Source: JALZUV01 sp963837025
Lineage (GTDB): Bacteria; Pseudomonadota; Alphaproteobacteria; Rickettsiales; JALZUV01
Reading direction: 5' to 3'
DNA length: 64,000 bases
NCBI GenBank assembly: GCA_963837025.1
Contig: CAWILT010000001.1
Coordinates: forward strand, 248,001 to 312,000
The position numbers and the translations under genes were made by a program. Under the pieces are notes generated by a model. It had not been told where the DNA came from and searched no databases. It saw only the letters and a list, made by a program, of their open reading frames with translations. How positions within the stretch are numbered: the first letter of the stretch is position 1; the number at the start of each line of letters is the position of its first letter. Positions 27,369-37,498 of the stretch are shown one piece after another.

Positions 27369-28625
27369 CTATAAATAACGTGCTAAGTTTAACCCATCAA
27401 GGCTAATTTCGGTGGGCTTATGTTCCAGCGAATCTGCCAGCAAGTAGGCGCTGCCAGCAGCTTGTGTCCAGCCCAGCGTTCCGTGCCCAGTATTTAAATA
27501 AAGGTTAATTAATGGTGTTTTACCAATGATAGGTGGGCCATCGGGCGTCGAGGGGCGCAAACATGCCCATTCAGTCAACACGGCATCCTCGCCCTCAATT
27601 GCCTTGGGGAATAATTTTTGTACGGCGCGCTTTATAGCATCAACCCGCTTCATATTTAAGGTATTATCATATCCTGCAAACTCAGCCGTTCCAGCAACGC
27701 GCAATCGCGTGCCTAGACCACTATAAACAATTTTTGCTTTTTGATCGGTCACGCTTATTTTTGGGGCATATTCATTGCTTTTAAAGGTAATACTATATCC
27801 CTTCATGGGATAGATAGGCACATTAATCCCAACATCTTTCAATAATAATGGGCTATAAGAGCCAAGGGATAACACATAATTATCGGCTGTAAATTCGCCT
27901 TTATCCGTTTGAACCGCCACAATTTTGTCATTCTTTTTCACTAATCCAGTGATGGTCGTATTATAATGAAATTTTACACCCAAATCGCTTTGGCATAATG
28001 CCGCCAATTGCGATGTAAACTGAAAAATATCACCCGATTCATCTTGATGTGCATGGATGCCTGCCACCAATTTATAATCACTATGATGTAGGGCGGGTTC
28101 TAATGCTAAGCACTCGTCGCGCGTTTTGAACGTTTCCTCGCAACCAAATTTTTCCTGAAAATGAGCCTGCTTTTTAGCCGCTTCAAAATCTTTTTCGTTA
28201 CAAAAAATATGCAAAATGCCTTCGCGTTTATAGTCAAAACTTAAATTAGTTTCTGCATGTAATTTTTGCATCATTTTTCGGCTATAAAGGCCTAATTTCA
28301 ACATAGTGACAGTATTAGCTTCAGCTTTGCTTGTCGTGCAGTTGCTTAAAAAATTTAATCCCCATTTAAACATATCCAAATCCCAACGCGGGCGCATCAC
28401 CAAGGGTGCTGTATCATCAAACATCCATTTAAATACTTTTGGCAAAGTGCCAGGATTCGCCCAAGGTTCCGCATGGCTATAACTTAATTGCCCGCCATTT
28501 GCATAACTGGTTTCCGCAGCAGCATGCGGTGCGCGATCAATTACCTCAACATCATATCCACGTTTAGCAAGTACATAAGCCGTAGTAACACCAATTACAC
28601 CTGAACCTAAAATAAGAATTTTCAT
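27369..28625 (-). CDS. dadA: D-amino-acid dehydrogenase small subunit
   Basis: DadA is an FAD-dependent membrane-associated dehydrogenase that deaminates D-amino acids, notably D-alanine, passing electrons to the respiratory chain. The 418-residue protein has the Rossmann motif ILGSGVIGVTTAYVLAKRG, then APHAAAETSYANGGQLSYS, the family-specific ANGGQLS, and the C-terminal TGHGTLGWTQAAGSAYLLAD that binds FAD. It is of normal length. No alanine racemase (dadX) is adjacent; instead a hydrolase follows directly. Confidence 0.95.
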   Translation of the reverse strand: MKILILGSGVIGVTTAYVLAKRGYDVEVIDRAPHAAAETSYANGGQLSYSHAEPWANPGTLPKVFKWMFDDTAPLVMRPRWDLDMFKWGLNFLSNCTTSKAEANTVTMLKLGLYSRKMMQKLHAETNLSFDYKREGILHIFCNEKDFEAAKKQAHFQEKFGCEETFKTRDECLALEPALHHSDYKLVAGIHAHQDESGDIFQFTSQLAALCQSDLGVKFHYNTTITGLVKKNDKIVAVQTDKGEFTADNYVLSLGSYSPLLLKDVGINVPIYPMKGYSITFKSNEYAPKISVTDQKAKIVYSGLGTRLRVAGTAEFAGYDNTLNMKRVDAIKRAVQKLFPKAIEGEDAVLTEWACLRPSTPDGPPIIGKTPLINLYLNTGHGTLGWTQAAGSAYLLADSLEHKPTEISLDGLNLARYL

Positions 28626-28667
28626 GCTATGTTAATGCCTCGTTGGTCAGCGGGTTGCAAGGGGAGT

Positions 28668-29174
28668 TTATAGAATTATTTTAGCCGCTTCAAGCACGTG
28701 GCGAGCGTGATCTTTAACCGAAACTTTAGGCCAGCTTTGTGCAATTTTACCTTCACCATTAATAAGGAAGGTCGCGCGCTGGATGCCCATATATTTTTTT
28801 CCATACATTGATTTTTCTATCCAAACACCATAACGCTCACACACATCACCATACTCATCCGATAATAAATCAAAATTAAAATCATATTTGCACGCAAACG
28901 TGTCATGTTTTTTTGTTGAGCATTTTGAAACGCCAATAATAACCGTATTAGCGTGATCAAACTCCTGTTTTAAATCACGAAAATCCTTGCCCTCAGTGGT
29001 GCAGCCTGGCGTATCATCTTTCGGATAAAAATAGAGCACCACATTCTTACCTTTAAAATCGGATAGCGATACGGTTTCGCCTTTAGCATTAGGTAATGAA
29101 AATTCCGGTGCCACATCGCCAACTTGAGGTTGTGGCTCTGCGTGGGTTACAGCAGCTTTATCTACAATACTCAT
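28668..29174 (-). CDS. bcp: Thiol peroxidase, bacterioferritin comigratory protein (peroxiredoxin Q)
   Basis: Bcp reduces hydrogen peroxide and organic hydroperoxides with thioredoxin. Peroxidatic Cys lies in YPKDDTPGCTTEGKDFRD. The second Cys of the common GCT-x4-C spacing is absent here (GCTTEGKDF), so it may be a 1-Cys form; another Cys in GVSKCSTKKHD could resolve. The start at MSIVDKAAV is chosen because GGAGA lies seven bases before it and it overlaps the glnE stop as ATGA; the longer frame adds 21 residues from glnE sequence. Confidence 0.94.
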   Translation of the reverse strand: MSIVDKAAVTHAEPQPQVGDVAPEFSLPNAKGETVSLSDFKGKNVVLYFYPKDDTPGCTTEGKDFRDLKQEFDHANTVIIGVSKCSTKKHDTFACKYDFNFDLLSDEYGDVCERYGVWIEKSMYGKKYMGIQRATFLINGEGKIAQSWPKVSVKDHARHVLEAAKIIL

Positions 29175-32011
29175 GTATAATCTCCAATTAATTGAACAAA
29201 GTAAGTATAACTTTGTTTCTGATGGTTTCGCAAACATTCTCTCACGGCATTAAAATCTTTTAATCCTAAGCTTCGGGCAAAAATCAGTTTTAGTCCTCCT
29301 GAAAATTCTTGCTCTCTCGCCTCAACATGGCAAAGCCTTAAAATAAGTTGGATTGTTTGTTGAAAGTGTAAAGCCGCTATCAAATCACGCGCTACATCTT
29401 TTTCAATTATATTTAATATAGAGGCTTTTTTTATTATCACCTCTATATCCGCATTCAAAAGTTCAGGATGTTTCTTGCTATGCAAAAGAGCTGAAACATG
29501 CGCAACAAAATTGATATCAATCAATCCGCCTTTGCCCTGTTTTACTTGCCATTCTTTTGACTGTGAATGTGCCTGCCAAAGTCTTTTGCGCATTTCCAGT
29601 GCATCATCAATTACTTTGTCAGGAGCAATTGGTTTTAGCGATAGTTTATGTAGCAATGCAGAGGTTTGTTCTGCGCTTTGGCTGTTTGTGGAAAATACGC
29701 AGCGATTTTTTAACAAAGCCATGCGCTCAAAAACCCAAGCATCTTGTTCGTAATAGCGTTTAAATGCCGTAAAACTTATAGCCAGTGGACTATCTTTACC
29801 TGCAGGCCTCAAACGATCATCCACATCGTAAAGCCGGCCTTCCGATGTCATTGCCGTTAACTGACCAATAATACGTTGAGCTAAGCGATTATAATATCCC
29901 GACAGACCTAGCGATCGCTCGCCATTTGATTCGGCCATTGGATTGGGTGCGTCATATAAAAACAATAAATCCAAATCAGAGCCGAAAGACAATTTTTGTG
30001 ATCCTAACCGCCCTAAAGCAACAATGCTAAATTTTGCATCCTTAATCACACCATATTGTTCTTCAAACTTTTCAATTACTATAGAGCTTAACGCTTCAAT
30101 CGCATTATCAGCAATTTTACTTAAAACCGGCATAGCCGCAAGCGGGTTAAACGTTCCAGCTAGAATTTGGCAGCCCATCACAAATTCATGCTCGCACCGA
30201 TAACGCGCCAGCCAAGTTGCCGCTTCATCGGGACGATGGCTAGATATGCGGTATTCCTTAATAGGTTGTAACGATTCTTTGGATAAATGCGTGTTTGCGC
30301 CTAGCGATAATAATGCGTCCATCCAATCAGGATGCTTATTTAAATAGCTCGCTAATTGAGGCGCATTCCCAATTATCTGAATTAAAATCTGATGTAGTGA
30401 GAGATTATTGTAGAGCAGCGAAAGCAACATTACACCAGATGGCAATTCAGAGAAAAATTTACTAAACCTGTTAAATGTTTCATCCGCATCGGTTTGTTGC
30501 CCGATGGTTTTTAATAGTCGTGGAGTGAGTTCGGTTAATAATTCACGTGCACGGACTGATCGCATAGCCGCGATAGATCCCCGATGCCATTGTTGAATCG
30601 TGTGGCTGACAAATTCAGGTTGCTTAAAACCCATTTCACGCAACGTATCAAGCGTGCCTTCATCATGGCTAACACCTGTAAAAGATAATTTACCATCTCC
30701 GGCTAGCGATTCACCCTCATTAAAACATTCGCTGTAAATCTGATGCGTTTGACGCGCAATCATGCTGATATTCTCGTCAAATTGCGCCAAAGTATCAAAT
30801 CCGCTAAAGTAGGCTAATCGCGTGCGTTCGCCCTCATCATCTGGCAATTTATGTGTTTGGGCATCATAAAGCATTTGTAAACGGTGTTCATAATGGCGCA
30901 ACAAGGTATAATTACGCTTTAATATGTTTGCTTCCTTATTCGTTAGCAATTTCATTTCTGATAACGTATTGTAAGATTGTAGCGTTTGGCGTGATCGTAA
31001 CTCTACGTGTCGGCCACCCCATATAAGCTGATGAATTTGCGCTAAAAATTCAATTTCACGAATTCCACCAATCCCTTTTTTTAAATCAAATCCTGCAACT
31101 TTCAGTGTTTGGTTATCAAAAACCTTATCCATTTGCCTTTTGATAGATTGGATATCGTTAATCGCCGCAAAATCGAGGCTTTTACGCCAAATAAAAGGTT
31201 TTAAATCCTTTAAAAAAGCCTCGCCAGCCATTAAATCTCCTGCAATTGCTCTCGCTTTAATAAAAGCTGCACGCTCCCAATTCTGGCCGACACTTTCATA
31301 ATAACGGATGGCGGCATGCGTGTTGATAATGAGTGGTGTGCTGGAGGGGTCGGGTCGCAAGCGTAAATCTATCCGAAATACATAACCATCTTCGGTACGC
31401 TCTTGCATCAATCTTACTAAATCTTGTGCAAAGCGATTTAATAATTTGGGTAGCGGTTTATCATTGCCAATCGCTAGTTTTGAAGGGTCAAATAATAGCA
31501 CCAAATCTACATCGCTCGAATAGTTGAGTTCATAACCGCCAAGCTTTCCTAAAGCTAAAATGATTATTCCCGATTCCTGTAATCCTTTTACAAACTGCAA
31601 TTGATGTTGGTTTTCATAATGTTGCAAAAGATAATCTACACAAATGTTTAGTGTGTACTCAGCAACTTCACTCAATGCACTCGTGGTATGCTCTAAGTCC
31701 CACTCGCCTCGAATATCGGCTAATGCGATAATCAATGCAGCCTTGTTTTTATAATTGCGCAATTGCTTCATTAGGTTTGCATCATCACTAGTGCCAATGG
31801 TGAGTTTTTCTAGCGCAGCAAAACAATTATCCGCACCCGTTTTGAAGAAATCGAAAACTAAATCAGCGTATTTTTCTATTAGCTTAGCAAGGTAAGGCGA
31901 GCAGCCTATGACATGCTGCAGAAAAACATACTGTTTTGCTTCTAAAGTTGAAAATGCTGATGGCATTACGATTGGCGTAAAGCTTTGTGTCACAGGTGAG
32001 AGATGAATCAT
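29171..32011 (-). CDS. glnE: Glutamine synthetase adenylyltransferase/adenylyl-removing enzyme
   Basis: GlnE adds AMP to, or removes AMP from, GSI in response to PII state. The 946-residue protein has two nucleotidyltransferase halves: the first with LGKLGGYELNYSSDVDLVLLFD, the second with LGRLGSQKLSFGSDLDLLFLYD. Each is followed by its metal-binding and helical region (RIDLRLRPDPSSTPL; VDDRLRPAGKDSPLA). A central linker and C-terminal helices complete the usual length. Its partners glnB and glnA are at 63.0-64.0 kb. It is coupled to bcp by a four-base overlap and divergent from the YhdP-like gene. Confidence 0.96.
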   Translation of the reverse strand: MIHLSPVTQSFTPIVMPSAFSTLEAKQYVFLQHVIGCSPYLAKLIEKYADLVFDFFKTGADNCFAALEKLTIGTSDDANLMKQLRNYKNKAALIIALADIRGEWDLEHTTSALSEVAEYTLNICVDYLLQHYENQHQLQFVKGLQESGIIILALGKLGGYELNYSSDVDLVLLFDPSKLAIGNDKPLPKLLNRFAQDLVRLMQERTEDGYVFRIDLRLRPDPSSTPLIINTHAAIRYYESVGQNWERAAFIKARAIAGDLMAGEAFLKDLKPFIWRKSLDFAAINDIQSIKRQMDKVFDNQTLKVAGFDLKKGIGGIREIEFLAQIHQLIWGGRHVELRSRQTLQSYNTLSEMKLLTNKEANILKRNYTLLRHYEHRLQMLYDAQTHKLPDDEGERTRLAYFSGFDTLAQFDENISMIARQTHQIYSECFNEGESLAGDGKLSFTGVSHDEGTLDTLREMGFKQPEFVSHTIQQWHRGSIAAMRSVRARELLTELTPRLLKTIGQQTDADETFNRFSKFFSELPSGVMLLSLLYNNLSLHQILIQIIGNAPQLASYLNKHPDWMDALLSLGANTHLSKESLQPIKEYRISSHRPDEAATWLARYRCEHEFVMGCQILAGTFNPLAAMPVLSKIADNAIEALSSIVIEKFEEQYGVIKDAKFSIVALGRLGSQKLSFGSDLDLLFLYDAPNPMAESNGERSLGLSGYYNRLAQRIIGQLTAMTSEGRLYDVDDRLRPAGKDSPLAISFTAFKRYYEQDAWVFERMALLKNRCVFSTNSQSAEQTSALLHKLSLKPIAPDKVIDDALEMRKRLWQAHSQSKEWQVKQGKGGLIDINFVAHVSALLHSKKHPELLNADIEVIIKKASILNIIEKDVARDLIAALHFQQTIQLILRLCHVEAREQEFSGGLKLIFARSLGLKDFNAVRECLRNHQKQSYTYFVQLIGDYT

Positions 32012-32082
32012 AAGGCTTAGTAAGCATCCAATTGAGTTACGGCTTTAATTAGAGTAGTTAATCTACTACTACTCAAAATCTC

Positions 32083-35000
32083 ATGATTAAACAAATCTTC
32101 ATCTGGTTTGACACGTTTTTAGCCACGCTTTTAGCGATTGTGCTATTGGCAATCATTGGCGGTTATGCATGGCTTAGTTACAAACCTCGTGATATCTCGC
32201 AGCATGTGCCGCAAATTCTCAGCTATTTAAATATCGATACTAAAGAATATGGCATTAAGATAGCTTATCAAAAAGTATTATTAAAAAATGCGGGGTTGTC
32301 AGCTCCTCTAATGCTACAGGTTGAAGGTTTTCAGGTTAAAAATCTTCAGGGTGCCAATGTTTTAAAAGTGCCAAAACTACGTTTAACGCCAAGCTTTCAG
32401 GGATTATTAAATGGGCGTTTAATAGCTGCAAATTTAGAAATTAGTGGTGCCAAGTTAGATATTAATCAAAATGAATTTGGCGAATATTTTTTGCAATCCA
32501 GCACAAATGCCGCCCCCTTAGCGCTGGCTGACCTTATGAATGATGAGCGCTCAACAACTCCATCATCCAAAAGAAATGCATTTAACCTCAAGTCAATACT
32601 TGAATTAGGATTTGAGAACATCTCAGTAATTGACGCAAGAACGCATTATTCAAGTGCATTAAGTCAAACAAATTTCGTTATTCCTTCGCTATCATTCACT
32701 ATAAATTCAGCGTTAATTAAACAAGAAGTTCGGGGCAATTTAATTGCTCGCTATCAAAACTCCCTCAACCAGCGCGCGCTATTACAAGCGAATTTCACCT
32801 ATCTTCATCGAACTCAGGAGCTTGAAGGTAATGTAAATCTTGTTCAGGTAATATTATCAGAATATTCAACCCTAGCACCTCAGTTAGCTAATTTAAACGC
32901 ATTAGCTTTTCCGTTAACCGGTCGAGCGGATATTTCCTTAACGTTACCCGAGCAAATAAGAGCGATTGATTTTGATTTGGTAAGCCCTGAGATGGCAAAT
33001 CTATCCGTAGCGGGAACAATAAGCGGAACATTTAATGCAATATTTTCTGTCGTTAAAGGCTCACTAGAAACGTTTGATATTGAATTCCTAAAGAATCATT
33101 GGCCTACTAATGTAGCGCCAGATGCTTATGACTGGATAAAACGCTCTATAAAGAAAGCCATCGTTAGTAATGCCGAGTTTAATATTGATATTAAACCCGA
33201 TAGTTTTTCACAGCCTGTCGTTTCTGCCGAAGTGGTTAAAGCCATTTTAGATGTTGAAGATGCGGAAATTGATTATGTTAAAGGTTTTCCATTAGCTAAA
33301 AAAGCGAGTGGCCGCGTCATCATGGCGGGGCAAAGTTTTAAAGCCGAAATTGACGAAGTCTCGATGTTATCAGGCACACATTTAACGCCCAAAAGCCCAC
33401 AAGCAACCATATTCATTCCCGATTTATTGATTGAAAATATTGAAATTATCATTGATGTTCCACTCATATCTCCCTTGCGCGATGTAATTCGATTTTTAGA
33501 GTCCACCCCCTATAAAGTGCCTTCTGATTTCCCGCTTAATGCCGCAAAATTACAGGGTGAATTAGAGGGTAAATTGGTGATGAAAGTGCTTGATAGAATC
33601 TCCCCGGCTGAAGATGAGGTTGATTTTAAACTTGATGGAAATCTACGCGATGTAAGTTATTCTGCATTGGTTCCTGATGTGGATTTGACCCAGTTAAATG
33701 GCACCCTTCAAGCAAATAATCAGGGTGTTAAACTGGAAAGCCAAGGCCAGTGGAATAAACGCAAATTTACTGCAAATGTTCATGCTGAACCCCATGTTAC
33801 GCGCTACAAATATAAAGGAAACTTTCCTTATAAGTTAATGGGATTAGTTTCAAATGATGCGGAAGAATATGCATCCGGCACAGCCGAAGTCGATGGTTCG
33901 CTGGTTTCCAATACATTACAGCTTGATGCTGATTTAACTGATTTAACTTACAACCTGCCTTATGTGAATCTAACGAAAAACGCAGGCGTCAAATCTTCGC
34001 TTAGTTTAAAAGGTGATATTAGCAAATCGCAAATCAAACTTAATAAACTCGTACTCTCAGATAATAACGTAACCTATGATGGATCGTTATCATTTAGCCG
34101 GTCGAGTGGCGATGTTCAAAAAGCTAGCTTCAACCCGCTTAAGTTAGGCAAAACCACAGTTAGCGGCGATTATGCCAAACAAGCTGGGCAACATGTGCTT
34201 AACCTTAACGGGTCTAAACTTGATTTGGTGGCTTTAACAAAACTTAATGAGGATACAAAACAAGATGCTGACACAGGCATCTTTGATCAATTAGCTGACA
34301 TTCCACCCGTAAAATTAGATATATCGCTCGATACAGTGTTGCTAGATGAAGGTGAATCGCTTAACGATGTGAAGCTCACCGCTAATTGCATAGCACAGCG
34401 TTGCAAAGCTTTCGATTTTTCGGGTTTATCAGCCGGTGTGCCCATTACCGCCAAAATTGGATCAATAAACGGAAAGCGCAACTTCACCGCTTCAATTCCA
34501 AATCTGGGTAGAGTTTTGCGCGATTTAGATATTTTTGATGATATGCGTAATGGCATGCTTACGATAAACGCAGTCTATCAAGATGATCTTCCAAACCGCC
34601 CCATGGTAGGACGTTTACATATTGATAAATTCAACGTTCGCGATGTGCCGTTGCTAGCCCGATTATTAACCGTAGCTACCTTCACCGGCGTATTAGATAG
34701 TCTTTCAGGGGGTGGCATGTATTTTGAAGAATTAGAATTGCCATTCCGTTATGACACCCAATCAATCGATATCACTAATGCTAAAGCAGTAGGCCCCTCG
34801 ATTGGGGTAACTGCAAAGGGCAGTTATCAGGTCAAGGCCGATAAAATTGAAATGGATGGTGTGCTTATTCCCGCAAAATTATTTGACACCGTGCTAAGCG
34901 GCATCCCCATCATTGGCAATGTATATGATGCAATAACAGGCGGACAGGGGCTTATTGCACTCAATTACTCAATGCGTGGCAAAAGTGATAATTTGAATGT

Positions 35001-35289
35001 AACAGTAAATCCACTTTCGGCGCTAACACCTGGTTTTCTGCGCGGGTTATTTAATATGGGCGCTGAGCAATCCCAAGAATCTAAAGAAGGTGCGCAAGAG
35101 GCTAAAGAGGCGGTAAAGCAAGCGCAAGATGAGCTCGATAAAATGGAATCTATCAACGATGATAACGCTAAGACAACTCCCACAACCTTACCTCAATCAG
35201 AGTCGCCTATCGCAAATGATAATAACCTGCCAGACCGCTTCCAACCTAACGCAGATACCCGTCGAAAACGCTCATTAAACAACAAATAA
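32083..35289 (+). CDS. Large AsmA/YhdP-like envelope protein (DUF3971)
   Basis: A 1068-residue protein with one N-terminal membrane helix (residues 12-32, FLATLLAIVLLAIIGGYAWL) and an otherwise beta-rich periplasmic body. The layout is that of the AsmA/YhdP group: a DUF3971-type central region (around PDAYDWIKRSIKKA) and a C-terminal AsmA-like region (FDDMRNGMLTINAVYQDDL, LLTVATFTGVLDSLSGGGM, YDAITGGQGLIALNYSMRG). A Glu/Lys-rich tail ends the protein. Members form long grooved rods implicated in phospholipid transport to the outer membrane; I infer the same role. It is divergent from glnE and 48 bp ahead of the M48 protease. Confidence 0.88.
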   Translation: MIKQIFIWFDTFLATLLAIVLLAIIGGYAWLSYKPRDISQHVPQILSYLNIDTKEYGIKIAYQKVLLKNAGLSAPLMLQVEGFQVKNLQGANVLKVPKLRLTPSFQGLLNGRLIAANLEISGAKLDINQNEFGEYFLQSSTNAAPLALADLMNDERSTTPSSKRNAFNLKSILELGFENISVIDARTHYSSALSQTNFVIPSLSFTINSALIKQEVRGNLIARYQNSLNQRALLQANFTYLHRTQELEGNVNLVQVILSEYSTLAPQLANLNALAFPLTGRADISLTLPEQIRAIDFDLVSPEMANLSVAGTISGTFNAIFSVVKGSLETFDIEFLKNHWPTNVAPDAYDWIKRSIKKAIVSNAEFNIDIKPDSFSQPVVSAEVVKAILDVEDAEIDYVKGFPLAKKASGRVIMAGQSFKAEIDEVSMLSGTHLTPKSPQATIFIPDLLIENIEIIIDVPLISPLRDVIRFLESTPYKVPSDFPLNAAKLQGELEGKLVMKVLDRISPAEDEVDFKLDGNLRDVSYSALVPDVDLTQLNGTLQANNQGVKLESQGQWNKRKFTANVHAEPHVTRYKYKGNFPYKLMGLVSNDAEEYASGTAEVDGSLVSNTLQLDADLTDLTYNLPYVNLTKNAGVKSSLSLKGDISKSQIKLNKLVLSDNNVTYDGSLSFSRSSGDVQKASFNPLKLGKTTVSGDYAKQAGQHVLNLNGSKLDLVALTKLNEDTKQDADTGIFDQLADIPPVKLDISLDTVLLDEGESLNDVKLTANCIAQRCKAFDFSGLSAGVPITAKIGSINGKRNFTASIPNLGRVLRDLDIFDDMRNGMLTINAVYQDDLPNRPMVGRLHIDKFNVRDVPLLARLLTVATFTGVLDSLSGGGMYFEELELPFRYDTQSIDITNAKAVGPSIGVTAKGSYQVKADKIEMDGVLIPAKLFDTVLSGIPIIGNVYDAITGGQGLIALNYSMRGKSDNLNVTVNPLSALTPGFLRGLFNMGAEQSQESKEGAQEAKEAVKQAQDELDKMESINDDNAKTTPTTLPQSESPIANDNNLPDRFQPNADTRRKRSLNNK

Positions 35290-35337
35290 TCGCTCTTTCG
35301 TCATCAAGCTGTAACAGATAGGCTGTAGGTTTAGTTT

Positions 35338-36189
35338 ATGCTACTCAAACTCTATTCAGCGTTAGGTGCCGTCCAATACGCCGTTTCGCCCAAGTTGGAA
35401 GGGGTAGGATATTGGGAAAAAATGGCTTTACGCTCTATGGGCGCAAAAAGCTATCGCATCGCTAGTGCTGATGGAGATGCCGAAATTCTCGGCCAAATTC
35501 AAAATATCTATAAACTTGAGGGCATGGATAAAAAGCCAAAGGTTATCCTCTATGAACAAGATACACCTAACGCTGCATTTATTCACACCGGCACTATCGT
35601 TATATCGACTGGATTACTAAAACTATTAGATAAAGATGAACGCGAAACAGTACTAGCCCATGAAATTACGCATCAACAACAAAATGGATGGAATCTTGCT
35701 GCATTAGGCGCTTACATTGCCGCAACATATGCCGCCACCACCGCACTGGTCAATCAGGTAAAAAGGAAAGTGCCCGACAAATTTAATGGCACATTATTCA
35801 CCGTCAGCTTATTTGGTTTAGTTGGCTCAGCCGTTTCATATATCACGCAAATTCCTTTGTTCGCCCACAAACGCGCACAAGAATTTGATGCTGATAGAGG
35901 TGCAGCTTGGATAACAGGTAAACCCGATAAACTAATATCTGCTTTGCAAAAACTGGAACGTTACAGCGCACAAATGCAAGATGAGCAGCAATCCGAAATC
36001 CCCCATACCGATAAGCGTGTACCCGTAATGGGCATTCACAGCAAAGCAAGCAAATCAGACGGCTCATTCACTTCCATGGTTAGCGAACTTTACTCAAGTC
36101 ACCCACCAACAGATAGTCGAGTAGAGCGCTTAGAGGCAATTCGAGCCGAGCAAGAGGCGATGGGTGTTCATCATTTGCAGCGCAGTTAA
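35338..36189 (+). CDS. M48-family metalloprotease
   Basis: A 283-residue zinc protease. The active site is VLAHEITHQQQNG (H-E-x-x-H), with the third ligand in AHKRAQEFDADRGAAW (E-x3-D). Two hydrophobic segments (around residues 122-140 and 160-178) flank the metal region as in HtpX/Oma1-like relatives. The C-terminus holds SSHPPTDSRVERLEAI, the family closing motif. It probably acts on misfolded or envelope proteins. It follows the YhdP-like gene and abuts tyrS tail to tail with no spacing. Confidence 0.9.
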   Translation: MLLKLYSALGAVQYAVSPKLEGVGYWEKMALRSMGAKSYRIASADGDAEILGQIQNIYKLEGMDKKPKVILYEQDTPNAAFIHTGTIVISTGLLKLLDKDERETVLAHEITHQQQNGWNLAALGAYIAATYAATTALVNQVKRKVPDKFNGTLFTVSLFGLVGSAVSYITQIPLFAHKRAQEFDADRGAAWITGKPDKLISALQKLERYSAQMQDEQQSEIPHTDKRVPVMGIHSKASKSDGSFTSMVSELYSSHPPTDSRVERLEAIRAEQEAMGVHHLQRS

Positions 36190-37461
36190 TTAGCTAACTC
36201 TTAAAATGGCGTGCTTTTTCTTGCCCGCTGATAGTTTGGCATAGCCTTCAGCGTTGATACAATCATGGGTAATAAGTTGCGTTTCACTTTCAATCTTTTC
36301 ATCATTCAGCTTTGCACCGCCGCCACTAATTAAACGCCGCGCTTCTTTACCCGAAGCGGCTAAGTCGGCCATCATCCACAATTTAAAGGCGGGGATACCC
36401 ACATCTAATTCAGCTTGGCTCACAAAAAATTCAGGCAAATCTTCACCTGCGCCGCCTTGTTCAAATGTTGCCTGTGCTGTTTCATGGGCGAGCTTTGCCG
36501 CTTGCGCGCCATGAAGTAACGTGGTGGCTTCGTTAGCTAATCTAATTTTAGCTTCATTTATATTAGCCCCTTCCAAGGCTCCTAGTTTCGCGATAGACTC
36601 TAATGGTAAGTCGGTAAAGAAACGCAGAAAACGCCCCACATCCGCATCTTCCGTATTACGCCAAAACTGCCAGTAATCATAAGGTGCTAACATGTCAGCA
36701 TTTAACCAAACAGCCCCATCCGCAGTTTTGCCCATTTTAGCACCCGAAGATGTAGTTATTAGCGGGGTGGTAAGACCAAACAATGGCTCTGGCTCTTTAT
36801 TCTCACGCGCTCTAATCCTGCGTTGAAGTTCCATGCCACCAATAATATTTGCCCATTGATCAGAGCCACCCATCTGTAAACGACAATCATAATGATTATA
36901 CAGTTCGAAAAAATCATACGATTGAAATATCAAATAGTTAAACTCTAAAAAGCTCATCTCTTGATCGCGTTCTAAGCGTCTCTGCACACTGGTATTTTGA
37001 AGCATGCGGTTGACCGAAAAATGCGGCCCAACAAGGCGCATCATTTCGATGAAATTCAGGTCTTTCAACCATTCTTCATTATCCACCAAATCAGCATGAT
37101 CAAAATTGATAAAGCTCTCAAAATTCTGGCGTATGCCTTGTTTATTGGCTTCGATAGCTTCATCATCCAGCAATTTACGTGATTCATCTTTGCCACTCGG
37201 GTCGCCGATTTTCGTAGTGCCACCGCCCAATAAAATAATAGGCTTGTGGCCGCATTGTTGAAACCAGCGCAATGTCATAATTTGTAGTAAACTACCCACA
37301 TGCAGGCTCTTGGCCGTGCAATCGAACCCAATATAGGCAACACCACTGGTGCCAGCTTGTTCATGGGCGTGTAAATAGGCATCAAGGCCACTCTCATCGG
37401 TTTGTTGATGAATAAAACCGCGAGCTTGCAGCGTAAATAAGAATTTCGATTTGTAGGTCAT
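36190..37461 (-). CDS. tyrS: Tyrosyl-tRNA synthetase
   Basis: TyrRS charges tRNA-Tyr. The 423-residue protein has the HIGH-type motif SLHVGSLLQIM, the tyrosine-binding YIGFDCTAKS and QMGGSDQWANI, the KMSKS-type AKMGKTADGAVW, and a C-terminal S4 RNA-binding domain (KEARRLISGGGAKLND). The start is MTYKSKFLF at 37461; the open frame continues 53 residues upstream but that part overlaps the divergent anmK gene and is not conserved. The spacing to anmK is 37 bp, so the promoters overlap. Confidence 0.96.
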   Translation of the reverse strand: MTYKSKFLFTLQARGFIHQQTDESGLDAYLHAHEQAGTSGVAYIGFDCTAKSLHVGSLLQIMTLRWFQQCGHKPIILLGGGTTKIGDPSGKDESRKLLDDEAIEANKQGIRQNFESFINFDHADLVDNEEWLKDLNFIEMMRLVGPHFSVNRMLQNTSVQRRLERDQEMSFLEFNYLIFQSYDFFELYNHYDCRLQMGGSDQWANIIGGMELQRRIRARENKEPEPLFGLTTPLITTSSGAKMGKTADGAVWLNADMLAPYDYWQFWRNTEDADVGRFLRFFTDLPLESIAKLGALEGANINEAKIRLANEATTLLHGAQAAKLAHETAQATFEQGGAGEDLPEFFVSQAELDVGIPAFKLWMMADLAASGKEARRLISGGGAKLNDEKIESETQLITHDCINAEGYAKLSAGKKKHAILRVS

Positions 37462-37498
37462 AACGTATCGTTGTAGGCATATTAAAGGAGATTGCAAT